Shown: piece after piece, positions 1 to 9,500 of the stretch
How the letters are laid out: each line of letters begins with the position of its first letter
How positions within the stretch are numbered: position 1 is the stretch's first letter
From: Spirochaetaceae bacterium
GTDB lineage: Bacteria; Spirochaetota; Spirochaetia; Treponematales; Breznakiellaceae
Direction of reading: 5' to 3'
NCBI GenBank assembly: GCA_031255315.1
Contig: JAIRSS010000197.1
Span: 1 to 16,131 of the forward strand
Length of the DNA: 16,131 bases
Notes under the pieces: model-generated
The model's input: only the letters and a program-made list of their open reading frames with translations
Databases searched by the model: none
Told to the model about the DNA's origin: nothing
Position numbers and translations under genes: made by a program

Positions 1-76
1 CCGGCTATGCCGGGAACGTTTAGCGCACAGTCAATTGGTTTTGGAACAGCCTCAAATAACTTAACCGGAGCATAAT
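1..76 (+). other. secD upstream leader; possible end of an upstream gene
   Basis: No gene can be identified in this edge fragment. One frame is open from the window edge to a TAA at 73-75 and another to a TAA at 62-64, so either could be the tail of an upstream gene. In many bacteria yajC precedes secD, but the few residues readable here do not let me recognise YajC. The only firm signal is a GGAG ribosome-binding motif at 67-70, six bases before the secD ATG. Confidence 0.4.
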
Positions 77-1831
77 ATGAGTAAGCGGTATCGGCTGATT
101 ACTATCCTGGTGATAGTAGCGGTGTGTTTTGTCTTTCTGTATCCTACTATACGCTGGTATTTTATGGTGCCTAAAGAAGACCAGGCCATAGCATTGGGAT
201 CCCGGGAACAAATTAGGGATTATGCGTCCCGGACGGCTATGCTGGGGTTGGGCCAGCTCATGGACGCCGCCCGGGCCGGCGGGGATGTGCCGGGAGACGT
301 TTCTTTTCTGGTTGGCAAAGCAAAAAAGATAATCCGGGACGCGAAATTGCCCGCTCCGGAAAAATGGGACGCGGCGGCGGTGCTTTCCGTCTTCTCAAGC
401 CGGGAAGAAGCCCAGGAAGCTATAGAAAGCAAGTACCGGGATGATATTTTCGCTCTAAAAAACCTCCAAAAGAACGCGGTTCAGTTGGGCCTGGACCTTT
501 CCGGCGGCTTGAGTATCGTCCTCCGGGCGGACCTGGATTCCCTCGAAGAACGACTGGGCCGGCCTCTTACCGATCAGGACCGGGAGGACGGAATAAACAG
601 CGCCCTTGAGGTCCTCAATAACCGGATAGACCGGTTTGGCCTTACCGAGCCGGTCATCCGCCGCCAGGGAGCGGATCAGATTTATGTGGAAATTCCCGGA
701 GCCGCCGATCCGGAACGAATCAATTCTATCATCATGGGCAGGGGAAGCCTGGCTTTCCACATGGTGGATCAGGAAGCGAGGGAAACATTCAACCGGTATT
801 ACGCCGCTAATCCCACGACGACATTTGATAACGCCGGAAACCTCATTGATCCCACAATAGTTCCTCCGGATGTGACAATTCTGGGGGTCTATACCAAAGA
901 CCGGTATGGTCTTGATGAACGGGTAGACTATACGGCCGTCAAGAAAGAGGTTGGTCTTGACGGCACCCATATCAAGAGCGCGGTGGTGGAACGGGATAAT
1001 CTGGACGGACGCCCGGAAGTTACCTTCATGCTGGATTCCGAAGGGGGAGAAATTTTCTACCAGCTTACCTCCGCTAATGTCGGCAAGCCCCTGGCGATTG
1101 TTTTGGATGATCGGGTGAAATCCCAGGCTACTATCCAGACCGCTATTCGGGACGCTGTACGCCTTGTCGGTTTCGGCCAGGAGGAGGCCAACAATATTGC
1201 CGTAACCCTGAGAACCGCAGCCTTGCCGGTAGAACTGGAAGTCTCCAACCAACAGTCAATCGGCGCTTCCATGGGGGAGGATACCATTCGGCAGGGGCTT
1301 TACGCTCTTATAGGCGGCCTCATGGTGGTCATGATCTTTATGCTCGTTTTCTATAAAGGCGCCGGGGTCAACGCGGTGATCGCTCAAATATTAAATATCT
1401 ACTTCATGGGCAGCATTCTTTCGGCCTTTAACTTTACGTTGACCCTGCCGAGTATCGCCGGGTTCATCCTGACTATCGGTATGGCGGTGGACGCTAACGT
1501 CATCATTTTTGAACGGATGAAGGAAGAATTACGCCTGGGCAAGAGCCGCAAAGCGGCGGTTGAGGCCGGGTTTGACAAGGCTTTTTGGGCCATAATGGAC
1601 TCCAATATCACTACGTTTATCGCGGCCCTCTTCCTCTCCCAGCTAGGCTCCGGCCCCATCCAGGGTTTCGCCGTAAGCCTTGCTATCGGCGTATTCTCTT
1701 CCGTATTTACGGCTCTTTTTGTTTCCCGGCTTATTTTTGACTTTGGTACGGACGTGATAAAAAGCAAGAAGCTCTCCGTTAGTTGGGCGCCCCAACGACT
1801 AGCGTATGAAGCTGTAAGAGGTGCGAAATGA
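77..1831 (+). CDS. secD: Protein translocase subunit SecD
   Basis: SecD is an inner-membrane RND-type protein that works with SecF to pull secreted proteins out of the SecYEG channel using the ion gradient. The 584-residue product has an N-terminal membrane helix (about 8-28), a large periplasmic region beginning around the GLDLSGG motif (138-144), and five C-terminal helices from about 411 onward. These carry the family signature GMAVDANVIIFERMKEE, with the key Asp at 472. The ATG at 77 is chosen because GGAG lies six bases upstream and the N-terminal helix starts at once. The length is close to that of the E. coli protein. The TGA stop overlaps the secF start (ATGA), so the two are translationally coupled. 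I see no truncation or missing motif. Confidence 0.97.
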   Translation: MSKRYRLITILVIVAVCFVFLYPTIRWYFMVPKEDQAIALGSREQIRDYASRTAMLGLGQLMDAARAGGDVPGDVSFLVGKAKKIIRDAKLPAPEKWDAAAVLSVFSSREEAQEAIESKYRDDIFALKNLQKNAVQLGLDLSGGLSIVLRADLDSLEERLGRPLTDQDREDGINSALEVLNNRIDRFGLTEPVIRRQGADQIYVEIPGAADPERINSIIMGRGSLAFHMVDQEARETFNRYYAANPTTTFDNAGNLIDPTIVPPDVTILGVYTKDRYGLDERVDYTAVKKEVGLDGTHIKSAVVERDNLDGRPEVTFMLDSEGGEIFYQLTSANVGKPLAIVLDDRVKSQATIQTAIRDAVRLVGFGQEEANNIAVTLRTAALPVELEVSNQQSIGASMGEDTIRQGLYALIGGLMVVMIFMLVFYKGAGVNAVIAQILNIYFMGSILSAFNFTLTLPSIAGFILTIGMAVDANVIIFERMKEELRLGKSRKAAVEAGFDKAFWAIMDSNITTFIAALFLSQLGSGPIQGFAVSLAIGVFSSVFTALFVSRLIFDFGTDVIKSKKLSVSWAPQRLAYEAVRGAK

Positions 1832-3057
1832 AACGAATCATCCGTTTTTCAGCGTTGTTTCTGCCGGCCGCCGTAGTGTCGGTTGTCTTGATAGGGGCGG
1901 GGATTATTGGATATTTTGTCAAAGGCGGCTTTAACTTGGGGGTTGATTTCCAGGCCGGTCTTATTCAGGAAGTCCAATTTGCCCCTTCCGCCTTCAGCCT
2001 GACCTGGTCCGGGCAGGGGAACGCTTCGGTCTCCTTTGACCGGAACAATATGCATATCGTAATTTCCGGCGCGGGTATTGAGGGGGTTACGCATAGTTTT
2101 CCGTATGCCCAATACCCTTCCATCAGGACCCTGACCGGGGCGCTTGGCGCGGTGGAAGGCGTCGCGGTTACTACGATGGCCCCTCCAGACGCCCAATCGG
2201 TCTGGCTCGTTCAGAGCACCCAGGGGAATCCCTTGCTTGGCAGCGAGCCTTACGCGGTTCACTACCTCCCAGCGGGCAGTCCGGAAATCCCCATTGAGGA
2301 TGTACGCGGCAGCCTTCAACCCTTGGGAACGGTTTCTGTACAGGTACTGGGAGAACGGGCGGACCGGCGTTTCATGATCCGGATGGAAGACAGCGAGATT
2401 GATGGGGCGGGGATTCCCGCTGAACGCATCATTTCCACGCTGGAACAAACCACCTTCGGCAAAGACGGAGTAGCGGTAACGAGGTCTGATTATGTGGGTT
2501 CCCGGTTTTCCAAGCAGTTGACCGATCAGGCGGGGATCCTCATGGCCTTGACCCTCTTCCTTATCCTGATTTACGCCTCAATCCGGTTTAGACCTCAGTT
2601 CGCGGTAGGCGCTGTTCTGGCCATAGCCCACGACGCGCTGATAATGGTGGCCTTTATCACCTGGTCCCGTATGGAATTCAACACCACCACCATAGCGGCC
2701 ATCCTGACCATTTTAGGGTATTCAATCAACGATACCATCGTCATTTTTGACAGGATGAGGGAAACCCGCCATCTGTTTCCGGATGATCCGTTCGTGAATG
2801 TTCTGGATCGCGCTCTTACTGAAACCTTGAGCCGGACCATCATTACCACGCTGACCACCATGCTTGCGGTTTTATCCCTTTTTATCTTCACAGCCGGTTC
2901 TATGAAGGACTTCGCCCTGTGTCTGCTGGTAGGCATGATTTCCGGAGTGTATTCCACCATCTTCATCGCATCGGGAATAGTGTATTTTTGGGAAAAGACG
3001 GCTAAAAAACGATCCGCTAAAAAGCGCTTCCCCGCTTCGGCGGCCGCGCGGGCATAG
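1828..3057 (+). CDS. secF: Protein translocase subunit SecF
   Basis: SecF is the partner of SecD in the SecDF complex of the cytoplasmic membrane. The 409-residue product shows an N-terminal helix (about 8-30), a periplasmic domain, and five helices from about 235. The conserved YSINDTIVIFDRMRETR block starts at Y298, with Asp at 302. The N-terminal motif, usually GxDFxGG, reads GVDFQAG here, so one glycine is replaced by alanine. The protein is clearly longer than E. coli SecF (about 323 residues); the extra length lies between the first two helices, in the periplasmic part. The start overlaps the secD stop by four bases and is preceded by AAGAGGTG at 1816-1823. The C-terminus is Lys/Ala-rich, as expected for a cytoplasmic tail. 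Confidence 0.96.
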   Translation: MKRIIRFSALFLPAAVVSVVLIGAGIIGYFVKGGFNLGVDFQAGLIQEVQFAPSAFSLTWSGQGNASVSFDRNNMHIVISGAGIEGVTHSFPYAQYPSIRTLTGALGAVEGVAVTTMAPPDAQSVWLVQSTQGNPLLGSEPYAVHYLPAGSPEIPIEDVRGSLQPLGTVSVQVLGERADRRFMIRMEDSEIDGAGIPAERIISTLEQTTFGKDGVAVTRSDYVGSRFSKQLTDQAGILMALTLFLILIYASIRFRPQFAVGAVLAIAHDALIMVAFITWSRMEFNTTTIAAILTILGYSINDTIVIFDRMRETRHLFPDDPFVNVLDRALTETLSRTIITTLTTMLAVLSLFIFTAGSMKDFALCLLVGMISGVYSTIFIASGIVYFWEKTAKKRSAKKRFPASAAARA

Positions 3058-3080
3058 GAGTTTAACCCGGGCATCTTTAT

Positions 3081-4004
3081 ATGGACGTGGTGAAGGCCCG
3101 AATACTCGGCTATTGTATGGGGGTACGCAGGGCGGTGGAATTGGCGTACCGCCAGTTGGCTGTCCCGTCGGGCCGGGTATATACTGTCGGCCCGTTGATC
3201 CATAATCCTCACGTCCTGGATGATCTCCAAAGGCGGGGCGTAGAGGTTCTGGAGGAAGGCCGGTTACCCCGGAATCTTTCCGGGGCGGTAGTTGTCATCC
3301 GGGCCCATGGGATTAGCCCTGATTTGGAAGCGGAATTGGTTTCCTTAGGCGGGTGTATTGTCGATGCTACATGCCCTAAGGTTAAAGCCAGCCAGTTGAA
3401 AGCCCGCGCTCTTGCCGGGGCGGGGTACCGCGTCTTTCTTGCCGGGGAAGCCCGTCATGGGGAAATTGCCGGCATACGCGGCTATGCCCCTGACTGTACT
3501 ATAGTCGCCGATGGGGACGCGGCGGCCCTGGCCGCTGAACGGCTGTTCCGGGAAGAACCGGGCGCGGAGGCCGCCCTTATAGGGCAGACTACTATTTCTT
3601 CCGATGAATATGCCGCTATAGGAGAGGCTGTCCGGTCGTTTTTTCCAAGCCTCAAAATTATTGATACGATCTGCGGCGCTACGCGGGACCGCCAGAACGC
3701 CCTCCGGGAGCTTTGCGGCAGGGTTGACGCGGTGATTGTCGCCGGGGGCCGGGAATCCGCCAATACCCGCCGCCTCCTGGCTATAGCCGAAGCCTCCGGC
3801 AAACCCGCGTGGCTGGTGGAGAACGCCGGGGGTATCCCCGCGGAACTGGCGTCATACGCCGCCGTCGGCCTCAGTGCTGGCGCGTCCACTCCGGATGAGG
3901 TTATCCGCGCTATTGAGACGCAAATTCAGCAATTCGCGGTTAACATCCCAACAGACGCCACGAATATCCCGAACTCCCGCTTTGGAAGCCCTGATTTTAC
4001 CTAA
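3081..4004 (+). CDS. ispH: 4-hydroxy-3-methylbut-2-enyl diphosphate reductase IspH (LytB)
   Basis: IspH is a cytoplasmic iron-sulfur enzyme that reduces HMBPP to IPP and DMAPP, the last step of the MEP isoprenoid pathway. All three cluster cysteines are visible: C12 in GYCMGV, C98 in ATCPK and C198 in TICGAT. Substrate-pocket residues are also present: H42 in LIHN, H76 in RAHG, H126 and E128 in RHGE, the GQTT stretch, SAN and SAGASTP. The first cysteine falls at residue 12, as in E. coli, which supports the ATG at 3081. No upstream in-frame start is possible because of a TAA at 3063-3065. The ribosome-binding site is weak: the only AGGAG (3056-3060) sits about 20 bases away, so initiation may depend on coupling to secF. 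The C-terminal 25 or so residues look like an extra tail. Confidence 0.96.
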   Translation: MDVVKARILGYCMGVRRAVELAYRQLAVPSGRVYTVGPLIHNPHVLDDLQRRGVEVLEEGRLPRNLSGAVVVIRAHGISPDLEAELVSLGGCIVDATCPKVKASQLKARALAGAGYRVFLAGEARHGEIAGIRGYAPDCTIVADGDAAALAAERLFREEPGAEAALIGQTTISSDEYAAIGEAVRSFFPSLKIIDTICGATRDRQNALRELCGRVDAVIVAGGRESANTRRLLAIAEASGKPAWLVENAGGIPAELASYAAVGLSAGASTPDEVIRAIETQIQQFAVNIPTDATNIPNSRFGSPDFT

Positions 4005-4121
4005 ATTCACTCTTTCTCCCCCCACAATATAGAGCGTAGGACGGCATCTAACATCCGAAGGAATTCCGTATTATAGAATGGACGCCATTATCATTTTGTA
4101 ACTTAATGGGAGGAGGAAATC
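4005..4121 (+). promoter_or_regulatory. ispH-mglB intergenic region with strong RBS and a weak promoter candidate
   Basis: A very strong ribosome-binding sequence, GGGAGGAGG (4108-4116), precedes the mglB ATG. An AT-rich stretch at 4069-4079 (TATTATAGAAT) could serve as a -10 element, but no good -35 sits at the right distance. A perfect eight-base palindrome GGAATTCC lies just upstream (about 4060-4067) and could be part of an operator. I see no terminator for the secDF-ispH unit here. The promoter call is tentative. Confidence 0.35.
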
Positions 4122-5129
4122 ATGAAAAGAATTATTGTTTTGTCTCTTATGCCGGCAGTCCTGGGTGTCTCTGTGTTTGCCGGCGACAGTTCTCAAAGCA
4201 GCGGCCAGCCGGCTATCGGGGTAGCCATCTACACATTTTATGATACCTTTATGTACTATACCCGGAATGCCATCGTAACCAAAATTCAGGGCAGGGCCGT
4301 GATAACCATAGTGGATTCCCAGAACGCCCAGCCCACGCAGAACGATCAGGTGGATCAGTTCATCACCAAGAAGATGAACGCCATCGCCGTCAATCCCGTG
4401 GACAGGACCGCGGCGGGGGCCATCATCGATAAGGCAAAGGCTGGAAACGTGCCGGTAGTGTTCTTCAACCGGGAACCCTTTGCCGATGATATGAACAAAT
4501 GGGACAAAGTCTACTACATCGGGGCCAAAGCCGAAGAGCCCGGTACTATGCAGGGTGAAATTGCCGTCGAATACTGGAAGGCCAATCCCGACGCCGACAA
4601 GAACGGTGACGGGGTGCTTCAGTACATTATGCTTAAGGGCGAGCCAGGCCACCCAGACGCGGAACTACGGACCGAATATTCCATCAAAGCGGTACAGGCT
4701 GGGGGGATCCGGGTTGATCTTCTGGCCGAAGACACCGCCATGTGGGACCGTCCCCAGGCCGTGGAAAAAATGGACGCCTTCTGGGCCCGTTATGGCGATC
4801 AGATCGAAATGGTATTCTGCAACAACGATGACATGGCCCTGGGGGTCATTGAGTCCCTGCGGAAGGCCGGTTTCTTCTCCGGCGGCAAATATCTGCCCGT
4901 GATCGGCGTTGACGCTACCGCTCCCGCCCTTCAAGCCCTTGCGGAAGGCGCCCTTTTGGGTACGGTCCTGAACGACGCTCAGAACCAGGGTAAGGCCACA
5001 TTCGATATTGCCTACGCTCTGGCTGCCGGGGCGAATCCTTCCGATACCGGTTGGACCATCACGGATGGCAAATACGTTTGGGTTCCTTATCAGAAAGTGA
5101 CCAGGGACAATTACAAAAATTTTCAGTAA
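4122..5129 (+). CDS. mglB: Galactose/glucose-binding periplasmic protein MglB
   Basis: This is the substrate-binding protein of a Mgl-type sugar ABC importer and, in E. coli, also a ligand of the Trg chemoreceptor. A signal peptide ends in VFA|GD (cleavage likely after A20); there is no lipobox cysteine, so a soluble periplasmic form is expected. Aligned from memory with E. coli MglB, every sugar contact is kept: D41, F43, N116, H177, D179, R183, W208, N235, D264 and N284. The EF-hand-like calcium loop is also kept (D159, N161, D163, Q167, with E229 as the distant ligand). The neighbours are unusual: no ATPase or permease follows, and the next genes run the other way. It must therefore use transporter parts encoded elsewhere or act in sugar sensing. 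The strong RBS suggests high expression. Confidence 0.95.
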   Translation: MKRIIVLSLMPAVLGVSVFAGDSSQSSGQPAIGVAIYTFYDTFMYYTRNAIVTKIQGRAVITIVDSQNAQPTQNDQVDQFITKKMNAIAVNPVDRTAAGAIIDKAKAGNVPVVFFNREPFADDMNKWDKVYYIGAKAEEPGTMQGEIAVEYWKANPDADKNGDGVLQYIMLKGEPGHPDAELRTEYSIKAVQAGGIRVDLLAEDTAMWDRPQAVEKMDAFWARYGDQIEMVFCNNDDMALGVIESLRKAGFFSGGKYLPVIGVDATAPALQALAEGALLGTVLNDAQNQGKATFDIAYALAAGANPSDTGWTITDGKYVWVPYQKVTRDNYKNFQ

Positions 5130-5164
5130 AAGCAATTCAATTTTAAAGTCCCGGGGATTATTAT

Positions 5165-5204
5165 AAAAAAGGCCAGGCAGTTACCAGTGTACCGCCCGGC
5201 CTTT
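5165..5204 (-). terminator. Rho-independent terminator of the purine operon (after ssnA)
   Basis: On the minus strand an 11-pair stem (arms 5194-5204 and 5168-5178, one G-U pair, 15-base loop) is followed by six U residues (5165-5170). It starts eight bases after the ssnA stop. On the plus strand the same stem forms with one A-C mismatch and only three T after it, so it may terminate mglB transcripts less efficiently. It separates the two convergent units. Confidence 0.88.
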
Positions 5205-5211
5205 CACGCGC

Positions 5212-6540
5212 TTAAATCCGGTTCCACAAGCTCTGCGCCAGTTCCCTGGATTTCGCCAGCAGCCCTTCCTCATCAACGGCGGCCAGTTCCCGGTCCTTCA
5301 TGATGATCTTTCCATTAATAATGGTGGTATCCACATGACGGCCCGTAATGCCGAACAGGATATGGCTGTTGAGAGTATCCGCGGTTACCGGCGTGGGGCC
5401 CTGATAATCGACGATGATCAGGTCGGCGTAGTGATCCGGTTTTATCGTCCCTACCTTCCCGCTGATAAACCGCTCCATGATGGTCTTGTTGTTTTCAAAC
5501 AGCATGGTATGCGGCTCACCCCAGGCCACAGACGGGATGCCTTTGGCGTGTTTGTGCAGGATAGCGGCGGTCTTGAGGGATTCGGTTACGTCGGAGGTAT
5601 AGCCGTCGGTACCCAGGCCCACCAGCACTCCCGCTTTGAGCATGTCCAATACCGGGGAAACACCCACCGCATTCCCCATGTTGGACTGGGGATTGTGCAC
5701 CACCGCCACGTTGCTGTCTTTAAGCATAGCCAGCTCATCGCCGGTGATATGAATACAGTGGACCGCGATAGACTTTTCTGAAAGCGCCCCGCATTTGTGC
5801 AGCCGTTCTATCACCCGCAGGCCGTATTTGGAAACCCCGTCTATCACATCCTCAATGCCTTCGGCGGCGTGGATATGAAAACCTACCCCCGCGCCCGCGG
5901 CGGCTTCAATGCACCGGTCCATGGTCTTTTCGCTGATGGTCATCTGGGCGTGCATGCCAAACAAGGCTTTGAGCATATCGTCGTTCCGCTCGCTGCAGTA
6001 TTTGGCAAAATCGGCGTTCTCCCGGATTCCGGCGGCGGCGATTTTTTCGCCGTCCCGGTCGGATGTCTCGTAACAGAGATTGCTCCTGATACCGAAGAGT
6101 TTCGCGGCCTCGGCGATCTTAAAAAGGCTTCCTTCCACCGCGAAAGGACTCGCGTGGTGATCGATGACCGAAGTAACCCCGGACCGTATCTGATCGATCA
6201 TGGGACCCACGCAACTGTAGTACACGTCTTCCAGGGTAAGCTGTTTGTCAAGCCGCCACCAGAGTCCGGAAAGTATTTCGCCGAAGGTGGTAGCGGGCTT
6301 GCCCCCCAGATTGAGCCCCCGCGCAAAGGTAGAGTAGTAGTGCATGTGGGCGTTGATGAATCCCGGCATCACGATCCTGCCCCGGGCGTCCAGGTATTCG
6401 GCCTCCGGGTACTTCGCTTTGAGCGCGGCGGTTTCACCGGTCTCCACGATCAGACAGCCGTCTATTGCCACCGCGCCGTTTTCGATAAGGGGGCAGGCGC
6501 CGTCCCGGGTAATAATTTTTCCGTTCCCAATTAACAACAT
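5212..6540 (-). CDS. ssnA: Putative aminohydrolase SsnA (purine operon)
   Basis: A metal-dependent hydrolase of the amidohydrolase superfamily (guanine deaminase/TrzA-AtzA type), 442 residues, the same length I recall for E. coli SsnA. Metal and catalytic residues are all present: H65 and H67 (HMH), H224 and E227 (HIHAAE), H261/H264 (HCIH) and D312 (GTDG). The family deaminates or dechlorinates nitrogen heterocycles; the exact substrate of SsnA is not settled to my knowledge. Its place as last gene of the ridA-ygeY-ygeW-arcC-ygfK operon points to a purine-derived ring compound. It starts 18 bases after ygfK with a strong GGAAGGAGG site, so it is co-transcribed, and the terminator follows immediately. 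It acts in the cytoplasm (no signal peptide). Confidence 0.92.
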   Translation of the reverse strand: MLLIGNGKIITRDGACPLIENGAVAIDGCLIVETGETAALKAKYPEAEYLDARGRIVMPGFINAHMHYYSTFARGLNLGGKPATTFGEILSGLWWRLDKQLTLEDVYYSCVGPMIDQIRSGVTSVIDHHASPFAVEGSLFKIAEAAKLFGIRSNLCYETSDRDGEKIAAAGIRENADFAKYCSERNDDMLKALFGMHAQMTISEKTMDRCIEAAAGAGVGFHIHAAEGIEDVIDGVSKYGLRVIERLHKCGALSEKSIAVHCIHITGDELAMLKDSNVAVVHNPQSNMGNAVGVSPVLDMLKAGVLVGLGTDGYTSDVTESLKTAAILHKHAKGIPSVAWGEPHTMLFENNKTIMERFISGKVGTIKPDHYADLIIVDYQGPTPVTADTLNSHILFGITGRHVDTTIINGKIIMKDRELAAVDEEGLLAKSRELAQSLWNRI

Positions 6541-6558
6541 GATTGATCCTCCTTCCTG

Positions 6559-9500
6559 TTATCCCGCCAGATAGGGATATTTCTTTTCGATTATACCGAT
6601 CATGGCCGCATAGTCGCCGGGAATATCCGCGTCTCCCCGGCGGCAGTCTATCACCCGCGCGTCCTTCAATCTGAGTTTAAACTCGTCCGTACCGGCGTCA
6701 AAGAAACCGGGATTCTCGCTGTCCTCAAAATCCTCAAGGGAGCAGAAAACCGTAAATTTATCTTGGTAGGGCTTGCCCGCGTGGGGGCAGAAGGTAGCGC
6801 AGTTGCCGCATTCGTTACACATCCTGTCCATATGGACAACCTGATGCGTCCCCGTGAAGAGGGGCGCGGCGTTGTGGTCAAACTCTACCATTACGTTGGC
6901 CCGGTTGGGGCAGACATCAACGCATATCTCGCAGAGGGCGTTGCAGGAAAGACACCGGTAACCATCGGCGGCGTCCTGTTTCGCCGCAACAATGACGCCT
7001 TTTTTACGGTAGAGATCAGGGAAGTTCGCAGAGGAAACGGGGCTTTCCTGGGCGGCAACGGTAAAGTCGGCGGACAAACCGAGTTTACGGAGTATATCCG
7101 CCGCCGCCGCCTTGCCGTCGGCAATGGCCTTTACTACTGTGGCCGCGCCGGACTTGCAGTCCCCCGCAATGTACACGCCGGGCAGGGAACTCTCCCGCGC
7201 CTCGTTGACTTGAGCCGCGCCCTTGTTGTTCAGGGCGACGCCGTTTTTAACCATGAGCGCCGTGTCCACCCGCGCTCCCACCGCGCCTATCACCGTGTCG
7301 AAAGACAGGGACTGTTTTTCACCGGTACCCACAATGCCCCGCCTGCCCGAAGCATCATAGTCGCCAAGACGCATCTTTTCGCAGGTGAGGACGCCGCCGG
7401 CAAAAGATTCAGGCGCCAAAAGTTCCAGCATCTCAACACCGTCGTCCAGAGCCGATTCCAGTTCCTCGTATTGGGCGGGCATAAATTCCCGTGTCCGCCG
7501 GTACACAATGGTTACCGATTCCACGCCGGCGTTCCGTTTTGCGGCCCTGGCGCAGTCCATGGCGACATCCCCGCCGCCAATAACCGCCACCCGTGCGCCC
7601 AGTTTGAGCGTACAGCCGGAACGCTTGGAATCCTCCAGGAATTTCAGCGCGTCAATGACCAGTTCCTGTCCCTGCTTTACCGGAGAAGCTCCTTCCTTCC
7701 ATGCGCCGGTGGCAATCACCAGGTATGCGTGTTTTTTCCGCAACTCGGCGACGGAATACTCCGGGGGAACGTTAAATTTGAATTCCACTCCCAGTTTTTC
7801 CGCAATCTGAAAATCCCGGTAAACCGCGTCGTCAGAAATCCTGAACCCGGGAATCACATACTGCACGATGCCGTACGGCCGTTCCCGTATTTCATACACA
7901 GTAACCGGAACCCCGTTCCGGCGGAGGAACACCGCCGCGGCAATCCCCGCCGGCCCCGCGCCGATGACCGCCGCCGTCTTATCCGTTCTGAAGGGCGGGG
8001 CGGTAAGTTCACGGATATAGGCTTCCTGAGCATGATCGGCGGCGATATGTTTCGCCAGCCGGATCTCCAGAGGATCCTCGTAATCAACGCGGGTGCACTT
8101 GTTTTGGCACTGATGATCGCAGATGGTCCCGGTAATGGACGGGGCGGTATTGTCTTTTGCGATGAGGTCAAAGGCGTCGCGGTAATTTCCCGCCGACACC
8201 GCCGCAAGGTATTCAGGGATACGCTGATGAATGGGGCAGCCGCCGTCGGCGCAGGGCGCTTTGGCGCAGTCAAAGAGGGGCAGTTCGCTGCCGGTTTTAC
8301 GCAGGCCGGTATGCCGGTATTCCTTGCGGTACCGGGCCCGTTCAGCCGCACCGTCTACCAGAGCGTTCAGGGCCGGTATATTAATGACCGCCGCTCCGCT
8401 AGGAGCGCCGCCGCCTTGGGCCAGGGTCTTTTCGGCCAGTTCCGCAAGCTGGGTAAGCCGCTCGTATCCGCCGGGCTTGAGGATGGTGGTGGCAACCGTT
8501 ACCGGTTTGATACCGGTTTCCAGGATGTCCTTGAGGTTGAAGAAGTCCGCGCCCCCGGAATAGGAGATGGGAAGTTCCCCGTTAAAGGCTGCGGACAATT
8601 TCTTTGCCACATTGATCGACAAGTGAAAGAGCGCGCGGCCCGACATATACATCTCGCTGCCGGGAAGTTCGTTCCTCGCAATCTCCACCGGGAAGGTGTT
8701 GGTCAGTTTTACGCCGAAAGAAAGCCCCCGCTCTTTCGCCAGCTTCATGAGCCGTCCGAGCATCTCCACCGCGTCGCCGAATTGAAGATCGCTCTTAAAG
8801 TGATGGTCGTCAAAGGAAATATATCCGTAGCCCGTCTTGTCCAGGAGGGAACGGGCCGTCTCGTACCCCAGCAGGGTTGGATTACATTTGACGTAGGTAT
8901 GCAGCCCCTTCCCGGTGATAAGATAGGCGGCGATCTTTTCGATCTCCTCCCTCGGACACCCGTGAAGGGTCGAAAGGGTTGCCCCGGCGGAAATCACCGG
9001 GGAAACCGCTTCAAGGTCCGCCCGGGTAAAGCGTTCAAATTCGCCCAGATGCTCCTCTAAATACTGGTAACAGCTTTTCCACGCCTGCGTGTCCCGGGCG
9101 TTCTTCATCCCTTCTATATAAGCGTCAATTTTCGGGGACTTGATTCCGTCCAAACTGTAGCCGACGCTCATATTGAAGATGCAGTCTCCAGAGAAGGGCG
9201 CCGCGTCAGTGATACCCAGTTCTTTTGCCGCCACATGGCAGAGAAACCATGCTTTGATGTATTCTTCCTGGGCTTCGGCCACAGTCAGTTCGGTGGACCA
9301 CTCCACATTGTAGCCCTCGTCAAGGGCGTTGATGCAGGGACGGGGCACCGCTTTTCGTAATTCCTCGCCGTCCATGATTTGTACGGTCTTGAGTTCCATA
9401 AACCGGGAACCGGCGAGATACGAAGCCAGGATATTCTGGGCAAGCTGGGAGTTGGGACCCGCCGCCGGACCGATAGGAGAACTGATGTGGGAGCCGAAGA

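Noticed and set aside
455..1252. Minus-strand open frame of 265 codons opposite secD
   Set aside because: It lies wholly inside secD, shows no family motif and has no start signals; secD is certain.
5797..6534. Plus-strand open frame of 245 codons opposite ssnA
   Set aside because: Antisense shadow of ssnA, whose metal-binding motifs are all present on the other strand.
6763..9060. Long plus-strand open frame of 765 codons opposite ygfK
   Set aside because: It is a shadow of ygfK: no recognisable domain, no RBS, and His/Arg/Gly-rich composition typical of the reverse complement of a GC-biased gene. ygfK itself has clear motifs throughout.
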